From Lytechinus pictus (Eukaryota > Echinodermata > Echinoidea > Temnopleuroida > Toxopneustidae), in NCBI RefSeq assembly GCF_037042905.1, contig NC_087250.1, positions 907,501 through 971,500 of the forward strand: 64,000 nucleotides of DNA, read 5' to 3'. Both the position numbers and the translations under genes were made by a program. This document shows, in pieces, positions 23,059 to 35,500 of the stretch (positions within the stretch are counted from its first letter, which is position 1; each line of letters begins with the position of its first letter). The notes beneath the pieces were generated by a model. It was not told the DNA's origin and ran no database searches. It saw only the letters and a list, made by a program, of their open reading frames with translations.

Positions 23059-23786
23059 TTAACCCTAAAACTCCTGGGGTATTTCAAAGCTTGTGTTTAA
23101 TGGGGAGGGGCCATTATACCCCCCCCCCCTGAGATCTCGGCCATGGGTCACCCGATTGCCTCAAAATTTTGCATCAAGAATTGTCATCTACAAAGTTGTA
23201 TAGCTATATTTACCAAAGTCATTTTTTTTTTTTTTAATTAATTCATGGTAATTTACAATGTATGCAAGAAATCATAGATTGTGGTAATTCTCACTAAATA
23301 AAGCCTCAGCTAATAGCAATTTTTTGTACAAATGTCTTTCATAACTCCCTAATCAGTTCCTGAAAGAAAAAAGATAGGTTGTGGTAATTATTTCTTATGT
23401 ATTGTAATGTTTATCAATTTTCTTATGTATTTCTTTGTTTTTTGTCAAGCCTTTTCAGATGTGTGGGTGTTTGGTAATCATTTACACTATTTGAAACAAT
23501 GATGATACTTAATAGAAAAGTATTTACATAAAGTGAAAAAACTCCTGATTTTGCCCATAGGGTTATACAGTCATATAGAGAAATAGCGAAATTTCAGTGA
23601 CGTGTTCAGTAAACGCAATCTGACACCCGCACGGTTGGTCCATTTGCCATAAATTTGGTATCAAAATGTGCAGGAAGGATCAGAGAAAAATGTCATGAAA
23701 TTTTGTTTCGAAATATAATAGGAAGTACTGACAAATCTTCGACAGGGTGGGGGCATAATCCCCCCCCCCTGGAGTATTAGGGTTAA
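23059..23786. mobile_element. MITE, TTAACCCTAA family, copy 2
   Basis: TTAACCCTAAAACTCCTGGG against CCTGGAGTATTAGGGTTAA at the ends, with C runs just inside. It shares CCTGAGATCTCGGCC and other blocks with the copy at 2936. Confidence 0.75.
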
Positions 23787-24156
23787 TCCGGGCTTGACTT
23801 CAGAAGACTGGGTCATTTAGTTAGGTTCAATCAGTTTCTTGTCAGACACACAAAAGGAAGGGACCAGTGTATTTGGAATGCTGTATTGTACGTGTTTGTG
23901 TTACGATCATGACTTTAATTAAAAATATAAGGAGAATATACATTACAACCAAACGTTCCTAGTGAAACTCGGCTCATTTTGTATTGGAAATAACCTCTTT
24001 GAAAAACATATACGGTACCCCCTCAATAAAATAAAATGATAATTCTCATTCATTTGTTTTCAACCTCAATATTTCCTTCTCTAGTTCATTTCCAACACTC
24101 CTACATTCTTCCCCATTCATTTCTTTTCAAACCTCTTTTTTTTCTCCCACTCTTGT

Positions 24157-24545
24157 TAGTCGGAAAATTGCCAATTCGTCTATTGCCAACTCATATCACA
24201 TGGTCTACTTTCATTTAGTCTAATGATATTACCTCCATCAATATTTCATCTCCCTCTTACGTCCCTGTTTCATCTAACAACCATTTGGTCCAACAATCAC
24301 TTCGTCTATGACCATTTCGTTTCATAACCAGTTGGTCTAATACCTATTTTCTTTTCATTCATTTCCAGTCCAACTAGACCAAATGGTATAGAACTAAAAA
24401 GCTATTGAACCAACTACATGTAGTTATTAGACGAAACGGTGAGTGAACGAAATGGCAATTAGACTATGTGGATAATGGACAAACTGATGGTAGACCAAAT
24501 AATAGACGAGTTGGTAATTGGACGAATTGGTTTTAGACCAATTGA
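24157..24545. repeat. fold-back region built of short ACC/GGT-type repeats
   Basis: GCCAATTCGTC and GCCAACTC near 24168-24190 recur inverted as GACGAGTTGGTAATT and GGACGAATTGG near 24505-24530. Between them, phrases such as TTGGTCTA and TAGACCAAAT alternate. Confidence 0.5.
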
Positions 24546-24722
24546 AAATAAACCATTCACTTCATCCAACCACTCTATCTTTCTTAATCCCTCCTCACTC
24601 ATTCATACACTCTCTCACATAGATGTACACACACATTCTATCTCCTCTCTCCTCTCTGTTCATTTCGCGCCCCCTCCCTTCATTTTACTCTCACTTCTTT
24701 CACCCGATGAACATGCAACCCT

Positions 24723-24940
24723 AGTCTAGTTCTAGATGATTTCAATTTACTTTTATTCTCTGTCGTATCGTACTATCCTGTGCGTATGTCCAAGCCGAGT
24801 GAGCGCGCAAATCCGACAACCTGTCCGCCACCAAAAAATTTGGGCAGACGGGTTCCCGGATTTATGGCTTGGACGTATGCATGGGATAGTACGATACGAC
24901 AGAGAATAAAAGTAAATTGAAATCGTCTAGAACTAGACTA
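24723..24940. mobile_element. MITE with long TIRs and 10-bp target duplication
   Basis: ATGCAACCCT lies at 24713-24722 and again at 24941-24950. Between them the element begins AGTCTAGTTCTAGA and ends TCTAGAACTAGACT(A), with arms of about 60-70 bp pairing with few mismatches (through TTTTATTCTCTGTCGTATCG). Long TIRs plus a 9-11-bp duplication are typical of Mutator-like elements (known); family assignment is inference. Confidence 0.75.
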
Positions 24941-24950
24941 ATGCAACCCT

Positions 24951-25930
24951 GAACCAGTTCCTAATAAATTATAATGCACCTTGCTGTAAGTTTTATACTC
25001 TATATCATTCTTTTGACAGGGCGGCTCTGCAGTCCTTTATAAACCCTTTTTATGTACATCATAATTGCAATAGATTGGCTGAGCACAGCTTACTATTTAT
25101 TACAAGTTTTCTGAAATACAGTCCAGTCTATTTTCTCATTTGGTATAGAATCAGAACCCCTAATATAACCTGTTTCATTGGCTTTCTACCTGAATTTAGA
25201 CCAATCGAACGAATACAAACAGAATCTATTTACACTGATCAAGCATTCAGTCTTGAAATCATATGTTTTTTGCCTGAGCATCTTTTCAGAGTATTGTGAA
25301 CTAATTGATTGTGTGTTTAAAGTGATTGGTTAACATTGGTTTGACTTTTAAAAAATCTGAGCTAGAAGGTCACACTTGTCACCTGTGTCTGTGATATGTT
25401 ACAAAAATGAGGCCCAGAAAAAATTGCGTTCGAAAATAATTATTTAGTGCTTCAAAAATTGAAATATAAAGTGACCGAAAACACCATCTTAATTTCATCC
25501 CATACACTTATGTGTACTATTTAGGCGTCTATAAGACGCCTATTTACAAATCGGGGTTTGCCTTGTAGTTTTAGCTTTTCATTCTCAATAATGGTTGTTT
25601 TCAGGGTTTATTAGTTCTAATACATGCACTTGTACACATGTTTCATCTTGGTTTGAGAATTTTTTAAATCGGCTGCTCACAAAGTTAAACAATACCTTTA
25701 TATACCACGCTAAACCCCTATAGGTCCTCATACAAGAGAAGTGACCAAAATATGGAGAACAAAAATCATACTTTTGTTATTCTTGATTAACAGGTTTTTT
25801 TTTTTTAAACTGTCCAACAGTAACATCATCACCTAGACATGTTAAAGATTAAAAGAAAAATATGACGGGGGGAATGGTAAGCTTCATTTTTTTTTATTAT
25901 ACTTAAAAATATACGTATTAATTTAAGATA
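24951..25930. other. intergenic, nothing recognised
   Basis: AT-rich; only short unrelated open frames. Confidence 0.4.
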
Positions 25931-26674
25931 TACAGTCCAACCTCACTTATCCGGACACGTTGGGACCAGCACCAATCCGGATAAGGGAGTTATCCGGACC
26001 TGGGAGACCCAATATTAAATACACGCAGCTGCCTCCCTTATGGTAGCTACACGTAATCTATTGTAGTGGGCGTACACAGACAGTATTCACTGCAGTGTCA
26101 GGTGCAAATTATAGACATTTTTTTACAGAAATTAAATCAATTGGTTGCCAAAACTCTTGGATAATTTATCTGCTGAAAGGGTTGAGTTATACATCAAGCA
26201 TACCTCAAGAGAAAGAGAATGACTCGATGAAACTAAGTTATAAAATTGGATCATCACGGCGAGCATCACAGCTTCGCCATGTCAGCCATTGTTATGACTG
26301 TAGGCTCAAACATGATAGATGGCGCCGTCCGTATCGAGGCCGAGCGCTAGCTAGTGAGACATGTGTTGTTTTTTCTCGGAAAAAATAGAACGTGATAAAA
26401 TGGTTGCGCTGTGCCCTGATTTACTGGAAAATTATCCTGTCTAAGTTCTTTCGATGATTTGGGCAAGATAATTTCATAAAAAATAATGTGGTTGTAGGTA
26501 GACTATATTGGAAAATGGATGTAATAAAAGTGAGTATGCATAGGAATTTTGAATTTACATTGAAATCTCATTTCCACACGTACTAGGCTGAAAAAAAATC
26601 TCAGCAAGTGTGTTCCCGGATAATAGAGAGATCCGGATAAGGGGAGACCGGATATTGAGAGAGGTCGGACTGTA
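25931..26674. mobile_element. Tigger/pogo-like non-autonomous element
   Basis: Starts TACAGTCCAACCTCACTTAT followed by CCGGACAC and ends with GAGGTCGGACTGTA, with repeated TCCGGATAAG inside both ends. These are the typical termini of pogo-class Tc1/mariner elements with TA target duplications (known). The interior lacks a DDE transposase. Confidence 0.65.
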
Positions 26675-27058
26675 TCTTTTCTTCTTCTTCAATCCCATCC
26701 AATAACTAATACAGATGTATAAAAAAGAACAGCTGAAATATTTGAATTGTCCACTTTCATGTAATTTCCTATTATTTTTGGTAATTACCAAACCTATATG
26801 GTATTTCAAACCTTCCCAATTACTTTAAAGCAGGTTTGTGTACCCTCCACTTCTTGGGGGTTATTGAAGCCTACTGCTAATTTAGAGGATAAAATATCAC
26901 TTTCCAGTCATTGGAAGTTATATCCTCTGCAAGATGTATTTGCATTGTCCTTTCCAAGTCTCAATATCATAGTTGATGTGCCTTTTCTTCCTGTAGAAAG
27001 AAAAAAGGATAAAGGTTGAAAATGAATAATAACTAGATTTTAATTCGTCATGCGGACG
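26675..27058. other. intergenic, nothing recognised
   Basis: AT-rich and non-coding. A short hairpin AATTCGTC...GACGAATT (27042-27062) abuts the large element to the right. Confidence 0.4.
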
Positions 27059-27472
27059 AATTAGGTGGTCTGTCATGATTTTTCATTCATTGTCGGCTAA
27101 TGTTGTATAAAATGAATCCCGGGAATGAATCATTCAGATATGATTGATAATCTTGATCATAGACATCAAAGGAATAAATTTTGACCATTGCTAAATGTGA
27201 TTATAAATGTAGTGATGACAATCGTGATGATTATAATGATGGTGGTGATAATGCAATATGTTAAATACGAAATAAAGTTAGGAGCACGTAAAATGCCGGC
27301 TTAAAAACTCTCCAAAAATCTCAGACGATTTTACCGAAATTGGCTTTCCAAAATTGCGCAATGAAAGGCGCCTTAATTTTCACAGCAGCTAATTTTTAAT
27401 CGACAGTTTGATGTTTTTTATGCAAATTCTTGTTAAAAATTCTTTGTACTTTGAGCATTTTTTTTTTAATTT

Positions 27473-27505
27473 CACCCACTGACATTTCACAATGTCAGTG
27501 GGTAT
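27473..27505. repeat. 13-bp perfect stem-loop
   Basis: ACCCACTGACATT, loop TCAC, AATGTCAGTGGGT, in the left unique part of the block. Confidence 0.6.
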
Positions 27506-28564
27506 TAATTTCACAGAATACTTGAAAATTCATAGGTGATACTTTTTAAAAGCTAAAATATCTTAAATATTTTTGTTCAAATTTTCTGCTACATTTCAAT
27601 AGATTTTAATGAGAAGTTTCATAATGCTATAATTTCACAGCATTCACCTCAAAACTCATGAGTGATGTATTTGATAAAAGAACCAGATTTTTTTGTAAAT
27701 GTTTGCCAAATTTCTGAAAATTTTTAAACATTTCAAATAATATTTTCCGTCAAAAATTTTCAATATCCATTTATTAATTGTGTATGACTTTGACATTTAC
27801 TTGAAAATTCTTTCTTGATGATTTTTACTGAAAAAAAGTCAGGTAAAAGATTCAAATACTGGCAATTTTCCCGCAAAATTTCGGGAACATGTGTAATTAA
27901 CTAAATTGCACAATTTTTTCATTTCACAGAAGGTACCTGAAAATTTGTTATATGTTATATTAAGTAAAAATGAACAAACAGAAAAAAATCCAGGAATTTC
28001 CGCAAAATGTCCGGAATGAAAATTTTCAACCCAATAGCGTTTAAATATTGCAGCGTTTACTAAAAAATACATATATGATGTTTTACAATGTTAAAATTGC
28101 CCCTTAAAAAGTTCCGGCAAAATTACAAAAATTGTCCTACATAAAAAAATGCAAGGCAAGTGGGCTTGAAATTTTCAGGAAGACTGTACAATTGGTTAAT
28201 AAAACATTTCTCTAAAGAATTTCTCAAAAATTACGTCCAGAAAAAATTTGCAAAAATTTCAACACATCATAACACATTGATGCTGTGGTCAAAAGTCAAA
28301 ATTATTCACACGTTATTTGTAGAGAATTGTCTTCACTATACGATATCAAAATTTGGAAGAAAACTGACCAGTAAAAACGAAGATACGGTCAAGTCATTGA
28401 CGTTTGTTGCGGAAATATGTAATTTTCACTAATAACTTAAAATTGACGTAATTACAAAATCTCCAAATGAAATATTGAATATATAAAAGAGTGAGAAAAA
28501 ATTTGGGGTCAACGGACTCCCTGAAGAGCTACAGTGAATTTTATATAGGCATATTTTAGCCCAT

Positions 28565-28845
28565 TTACGCGCGCGTAATGCAAATTTGAATGGACGCGCA
28601 TTCCCGTATTATTGGTCGTAAGAGGCTGAATGAGGTATCAAATTAATCAGAAGATAATGAACAATGGAAAGACATGAAAGAAATGATGACTCGAAGATGC
28701 ATAACGATGGTAGGTGCAAGAACGCGCACGCATACCTGTGCGCGCGCAAATTCTTGACATGCTCAAAATGACCAGAAACGTACCCAAACTTGACCACGGT
28801 CGATTTGGGGAAATTTAAAATTTTGACGCGCGCGTACGTGCGCGT
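28565..28845. repeat. Z-DNA-prone alternating tracts of the unit (first copy)
   Basis: TTACGCGCGCGTAA (28565-28578) is a perfect palindrome. ACGCGCGCGTACGTGCGCGT (28826-28845) is 20 bp of strict purine-pyrimidine alternation. Both repeat in every unit. Confidence 0.7.
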
Positions 28846-28983
28846 CGTGACCTTTGCATGACCTCTGATGATATGTCCTGATGACCTGTCACCTGAACTT
28901 GATATGATGCAAATATGGATGATTTTTTATGATTAGTTGCGATGATATGATCAATCATTTAATTTTACAAAATGGCGCCTAGA

Positions 28984-29588
28984 TGACGTCATCATGATTT
29001 GATAACCTTGAAAAGTTTCCATTCCCATGTCCATAATGATGCCCATACATGACATGAAAATCAAGGAAATTGACATGCCCGATTTTGAGATAGAGGTGGA
29101 CAAAGATTTGGCAATAAAAATAAAGAAAATTCTGACGAATATAATAGGTGATCTGTCATCTTAATGACAGACCACCTAAAAAGGACCAAAAAAAAAAAAA
29201 AAAAAAAAAAAAGGGGGTCCAGCGAGGTTTGAACCACCGAACCCTGGTATACCAGTCAGGTGTGTTATCCAGTCGGCCACAGTGTGTTCGACAAGCACAG
29301 AGAGCAAAATAGGAAACATATTGTCAACTTGACATTGAATGTACATTCTTGCAATTCCAAATTGGCATGATGACAAAACTCTACAAATTCTAGTTTTGAG
29401 AATAGTACAAGCTTTAAAATGAAACAGTGGAGATATTGTCTAAAGGATACATTCTAAGCTAAAACATATTGAAAATTTTGCGAGAACAGACCAAGATTTA
29501 CGGAATTAAAATCAATTTAAATGACTGTGGTGACATCATGAAACAGAAAACACTTGTTCTTAGTTCCGACGCCATTTTGATGACGTCA
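28984..29588. promoter_or_regulatory. paired CRE palindromes of the unit (first copy)
   Basis: TGACGTCA occurs at 28984-28991 and 29581-29588. Each sits beside ATGGCGCC/GGCGCCAT-like text in inverted orientation (CAAAATGGCG and CGCCATTTTG). The sequence matches the CREB/ATF consensus; function is not shown. Confidence 0.45.
29213..29290 (-). ncRNA. tRNA-like Pol III unit in the satellite (first of 12)
   Basis: On the minus strand TGGCCGACTGG (29269-29279) resembles a tRNA-Ser/Leu-type A box. GGTTCAAACC (29226-29235) fits the B-box consensus. Thirteen nt later a run of about 25 T forms a Pol III terminator: the geometry of a tRNA gene. The 5' acceptor strand does not pair with the 3' one and the T stem is weak, so it is a tRNA-derived relic rather than a working tRNA. 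B boxes of the other copies start near 30387, 31548, 32708, 33869, 35030, 36191, 37351, 38512, 39673, 40833 and 41994. Confidence 0.5.
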
Positions 29589-32500
29589 CGATGTAATTAA
29601 GAGTCAAATGTGGCATGAAATCATATCTCCTATTCATACTCTATTCGAATATGAAAAGAAAAATTGGGGTCAACGGACTCCCTGAAGAGCTACAGTGAAT
29701 TTTATATAGGCATATTTTAGCCCATTTACGCGCGCGTAATGCAAATTTGAATGGACGCGCATTCCCGTATTATTGGTCGTAAGAGGCTGAATGAGGTATC
29801 AAATTAATCAGAAGATAATGAACAATGGAAAGACATGAAAGAAATGATGACTCGAAGATGCATAACGATGGTAGGTGCAAGAACGCGCACGCATACCTGT
29901 GCGCGCGCAAATTCTTGACATGCTCAAAATGACCAGAAACGTACCCAAACTTGACCACGGTCGATTTGGGGAAATTTAAAATTTTGACGCGCGCGTACGT
30001 GCGCGTCGTGACCTTTGCATGACCTCTGATGATATGTCCTGATGACCTGTCACCTGAACTTGATATGATGCAAATATGGATGATTTTTTATGATTAGTTG
30101 CGATGATATGATCAATCATTTAATTTTACAAAATGGCGCCTAGATGACGTCATCATGATTTGATAACCTTGAAAAGTTTCCATTCCCATGTCCATAATGA
30201 TGCCCATACATGACATGAAAATCAAGGAAATTGACATGCCCGATTTTGAGATAGAGGTGGACAAAGATTTGGCAATAAAAATAAAGAAAATTCTGACGAA
30301 TATAATAGGTGATCTGTCATCTTAATGACAGACCACCTAAAAAGGACCAAAAAAAAAAAAAAAAAAAAAAAAAGGGGGTCCAGCGAGGTTTGAACCACTG
30401 AACCCTGGTATACCAGTCAGGTGTGTTATCCAGTCGGCCACAGTGTGTTCGACAAGCACAGAGAGCAAAATAGGAAACATATTGTCAACTTGACATTGAA
30501 TGTACATTCTTGCAATTCCAAATTGGCATGATGACAAAACTCTACAAATTCTAGTTTTGAGAATAGTACAAGCTTTAAAATGAAACAGTGGAGATATTGT
30601 CTAAAGGATACATTCTAAGCTAAAACATATTGAAAATTTTGCGAGAACAGACCAAGATTTACGGAATTAAAATCAATTTAAATGACTGTGGTGACATCAT
30701 GAAACAGAAAACACTTGTTCTTAGTTCCGACGCCATTTTGATGACGTCACGATGTAATTAAGAGTCAAATGTGGCATGAAATCATATCTCCTATTCATAC
30801 TCTATTCGAATATGAAAAGAAAAATTGGGGTCAACGGACTCCCTGAAGAGCTACAGTGAATTTTATATAGGCATATTTTAGCCCATTTACGCGCGCGTAA
30901 TGCAAATTTGAATGGACGCGCATTCCCGTATTATTGGTCGTAAGAGGCTGAATGAGGTATCAAATTAATCAGAAGATAATGAACAATGGAAAGACATGCA
31001 AGAAATGATGACTCGAAGATGCATAACGATGGTAGGTGCAAGAACGCGCACGCATACCTGTGCGCGCGCAAATTCTTGACATGCTCAAAATGACCAGAAA
31101 CGTACCCAAACTTGACCACGGTCGATTTGGGGAAATTTAAAATTTTGACGCGCGCGTACGTGCGCGTCGTGACCTTTGCATGACCTCTGATGATATGTCC
31201 TGATGACCTGTCACCTGAACTTGATATGATGCAAATATGGATGATTTTTTATGATTAGTTGCGATGATATGATCAATCATTTAATTTTACAAAATGGCGC
31301 CTAGATGACGTCATCATGATTTGATAACCTTGAAAAGTTTCCATTCCCATGTCCATAATGATGCCCATACATGACATGAAAATCAAGGAAATTGACATGC
31401 CCGATTTTGAGATAGAGGTGGACAAAGATTTGGCAATAAAAATAAAGAAAATTCTGACGAATATAATAGGTGATCTGTCATCTTAATGACAGACCACCTA
31501 AAAAGGACCAAAAAAAAAAAAAAAAAAAAAAAAAGGGGGTCCAGCGAGGTTTGAACCACCGAACCCTGGTATACCAGTCAGGTGTGTTATCCAGTCGGCC
31601 ACAGTGTGTTCGACAAGCACAGAGAGCAAAATAGGAAACATATTGTCAACTTGACATTGAATGTACATTCTTGCAATTCCAAATTGGCATGATGACAAAA
31701 CTCTACAAATTCTAGTTTTGAGAATAGTACAAGCTTTAAAATGAAACAGTGGAGATATTGTCTAAAGGATACATTCTAAGCTAAAACATATTGAAAATTT
31801 TGCGAGAACAGACCAAGATTTACGGAATTAAAATCAATTTAAATGACTGTGGTGACATCATGAAACAGAAAACACTTGTTCTTAGTTCCGACGCCATTTT
31901 GATGACGTCACGATGTAATTAAGAGTCAAATGTGGCATGAAATCATATCTCCTATTCATACTCTATTCGAATATGAAAAGAAAAATTGGGGTCAACGGAC
32001 TCCCTGAAGAGCTACAGTGAATTTTATATAGGCATATTTTAGCCCATTTACGCGCGCGTAATGCAAATTTGAATGGACGCGCATTCCCGTATTATTGGTC
32101 GTAAGAGGCTGAATGAGGTATCAAATTAATCAGAAGATAATGAACAATGGAAAGACATGAAAGAAATGATGACTCGAAGATGCATAACGATGGTAGGTGC
32201 AAGAACGCGCACGCATACCTGTGCGCGCGCAAATTCTTGACATGCTCAAAATGACCAGAAACGTACCCAAACTTGACCACGGTCGATTTGGGGAAATTTA
32301 AAATTTTGACGCGCGCGTACGTGCGCGTCGTGACCTTTGCATGACCTCTGATGATATGTCCTGATGACCTGTCACCTGAACTTGATATGATGCAAATATG
32401 GATGATTTTTTATGATTAGTTGCGATGATATGATCAATCATTTAATTTTACAAAATGGCGCCTAGATGACGTCATCATGATTTGATAACCTTGAAAAGTT

Positions 32501-35500
32501 TCCATTCCCATGTCCATAATGATGCCCATACATGACATGAAAATCAAGGAAATTGACATGCCCGATTTTGAGATAGAGGTGGACAAAGATTTGGCAATAA
32601 AAATAAAGAAAATTCTGACGAATATAATAGGTGATCTGTCATCTTAATGACAGACCACCTAAAAAGGACCAAAAAAAAAAAAAAAAAAAAAAAAGGGGGT
32701 CCAGCGAGGTTTGAACCACCGAACCCTGGTATACCAGTCAGGTGTGTTATCCAGTCGGCCACAGTGTGTTCGACAAGCACAGAGAGCAAAATAGGAAACA
32801 TATTGTCAACTTGACATTGAATGTACATTCTTGCAATTCCAAATTGGCATGATGACAAAACTCTACAAATTCTAGTTTTGAGAATAGTACAAGCTTTAAA
32901 ATGAAACAGTGGAGATATTGTCTAAAGGATACATTCTAAGCTAAAACATATTGAAAATTTTGCGAGAACAGACCAAGATTTACGGAATTAAAATCAATTT
33001 AAATGACTGTGGTGACATCATGAAACAGAAAACACTTGTTCTTAGTTCCGACGCCATTTTGATGACGTCACGATGTAATTAAGAGTCAAATGTGGCATGA
33101 AATCATATCTCCTATTCATACTCTATTCGAATATGAAAAGAAAAATTGGGGTCAACGGACTCCCTGAAGAGCTACAGTGAATTTTATATAGGCATATTTT
33201 AGCCCATTTACGCGCGCGTAATGCAAATTTGAATGGACGCGCATTCCCGTATTATTGGTCGTAAGAGGCTGAATGAGGTATCAAATTAATCAGAAGATAA
33301 TGAACAATGGAAAGACATGAAAGAAATGATGACTCGAAGATGCATAACGATGGTAGGTGCAAGAACGCGCACGCATACCTGTGCGCGCGCAAATTCTTGA
33401 CATGCTCAAAATGACCAGAAACGTACCCAAACTTGACCACGGTCGATTTGGGGAAATTTAAAATTTTGACGCGCGCGTACGTGCGCGTCGTGACCTTTGC
33501 ATGACCTCTGATGATATGTCCTGATGACCTGTCACCTGAACTTGATATGATGCAAATATGGATGATTTTTTATGATTAGTTGCGATGATATGATCAATCA
33601 TTTAATTTTACAAAATGGCGCCTAGATGACGTCATCATGATTTGATAACCTTGAAAAGTTTCCATTCCCATGTCCATAATGATGCCCATACATGACATGA
33701 AAATCAAGGAAATTGACATGCCCGATTTTGAGATAGAGGTGGACAAAGATTTGGCAATAAAAATAAAGAAAATTCTGACGAATATAATAGGTGATCTGTC
33801 ATCTTAATGACAGACCACCTAAAAAGGACCAAAAAAAAAAAAAAAAAAAAAAAAAGGGGGTCCAGCGAGGTTTGAACCACCGAACCCTGGTATACCAGTC
33901 AGGTGTGTTATCCAGTCGGCCACAGTGTGTTCGACAAGCACAGAGAGCAAAATAGGAAACATATTGTCAACTTGACATTGAATGTACATTCTTGCAATTC
34001 CAAATTGGCATGATGACAAAACTCTACAAATTCTAGTTTTGAGAATAGTACAAGCTTTAAAATGAAACAGTGGAGATATTGTCTAAAGGATACATTCTAA
34101 GCTAAAACATATTGAAAATTTTGCGAGAACAGACCAAGATTTACGGAATTAAAATCAATTTAAATGACTGTGGTGACATCATGAAACAGAAAACACTTGT
34201 TCTTAGTTCCGACGCCATTTTGATGACGTCACGATGTAATTAAGAGTCAAATGTGGCATGAAATCATATCTCCTATTCATACTCTATTCGAATATGAAAA
34301 GAAAAATTGGGGTCAACGGACTCCCTGAAGAGCTACAGTGAATTTTATATAGGCATATTTTAGCCCATTTACGCGCGCGTAATGCAAATTTGAATGGACG
34401 CGCATTCCCGTATTATTGGTCGTAAGAGGCTGAATGAGGTATCAAATTAATCAGAAGATAATGAACAATGGAAAGACATGCAAGAAATGATGACTCGAAG
34501 ATGCATAACGATGGTAGGTGCAAGAACGCGCACGCATACCTGTGCGCGCGCAAATTCTTGACATGCTCAAAATGACCAGAAACGTACCCAAACTTGACCA
34601 CGGTCGATTTGGGGAAATTTAAAATTTTGACGCGCGCGTACGTGCGCGTCGTGACCTTTGCATGACCTCTGATGATATGTCCTGATGACCTGTCACCTGA
34701 ACTTGATATGATGCAAATATGGATGATTTTTTATGATTAGTTGCGATGATATGATCAATCATTTAATTTTACAAAATGGCGCCTAGATGACGTCATCATG
34801 ATTTGATAACCTTGAAAAGTTTCCATTCCCATGTCCATAATGATGCCCATACATGACATGAAAATCAAGGAAATTGACATGCCCGATTTTGAGATAGAGG
34901 TGGACAAAGATTTGGCAATAAAAATAAAGAAAATTCTGACGAATATAATAGGTGATCTGTCATCTTAATGACAGACCACCTAAAAAGGACCAAAAAAAAA
35001 AAAAAAAAAAAAAAAAGGGGGTCCAGCGAGGTTTGAACCACCGAACCCTGGTATACCAGTCAGGTGTGTTATCCAGTCGGCCACAGTGTGTTCGACAAGC
35101 ACAGAGAGCAAAATAGGAAACATATTGTCAACTTGACATTGAATGTACATTCTTGCAATTCCAAATTGGCATGATGACAAAACTCTACAAATTCTAGTTT
35201 TGAGAATAGTACAAGCTTTAAAATGAAACAGTGGAGATATTGTCTAAAGGATACATTCTAAGCTAAAACATATTGAAAATTTTGCGAGAACAGACCAAGA
35301 TTTACGGAATTAAAATCAATTTAAATGACTGTGGTGACATCATGAAACAGAAAACACTTGTTCTTAGTTCCGACGCCATTTTGATGACGTCACGATGTAA
35401 TTAAGAGTCAAATGTGGCATGAAATCATATCTCCTATTCATACTCTATTCGAATATGAAAAGAAAAATTGGGGTCAACGGACTCCCTGAAGAGCTACAGT

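Noticed and set aside
26095-26388. 97-residue frame inside the Tigger-like element as a transposase
   Set aside because: Lacks any DDE or helix-turn-helix pattern; the element appears non-autonomous.
29213-29290. Functional tRNA gene in the satellite unit
   Set aside because: A and B boxes and terminator are present, but the 5' acceptor strand does not pair and the T stem has mismatches. Kept only as a tRNA-like relic.
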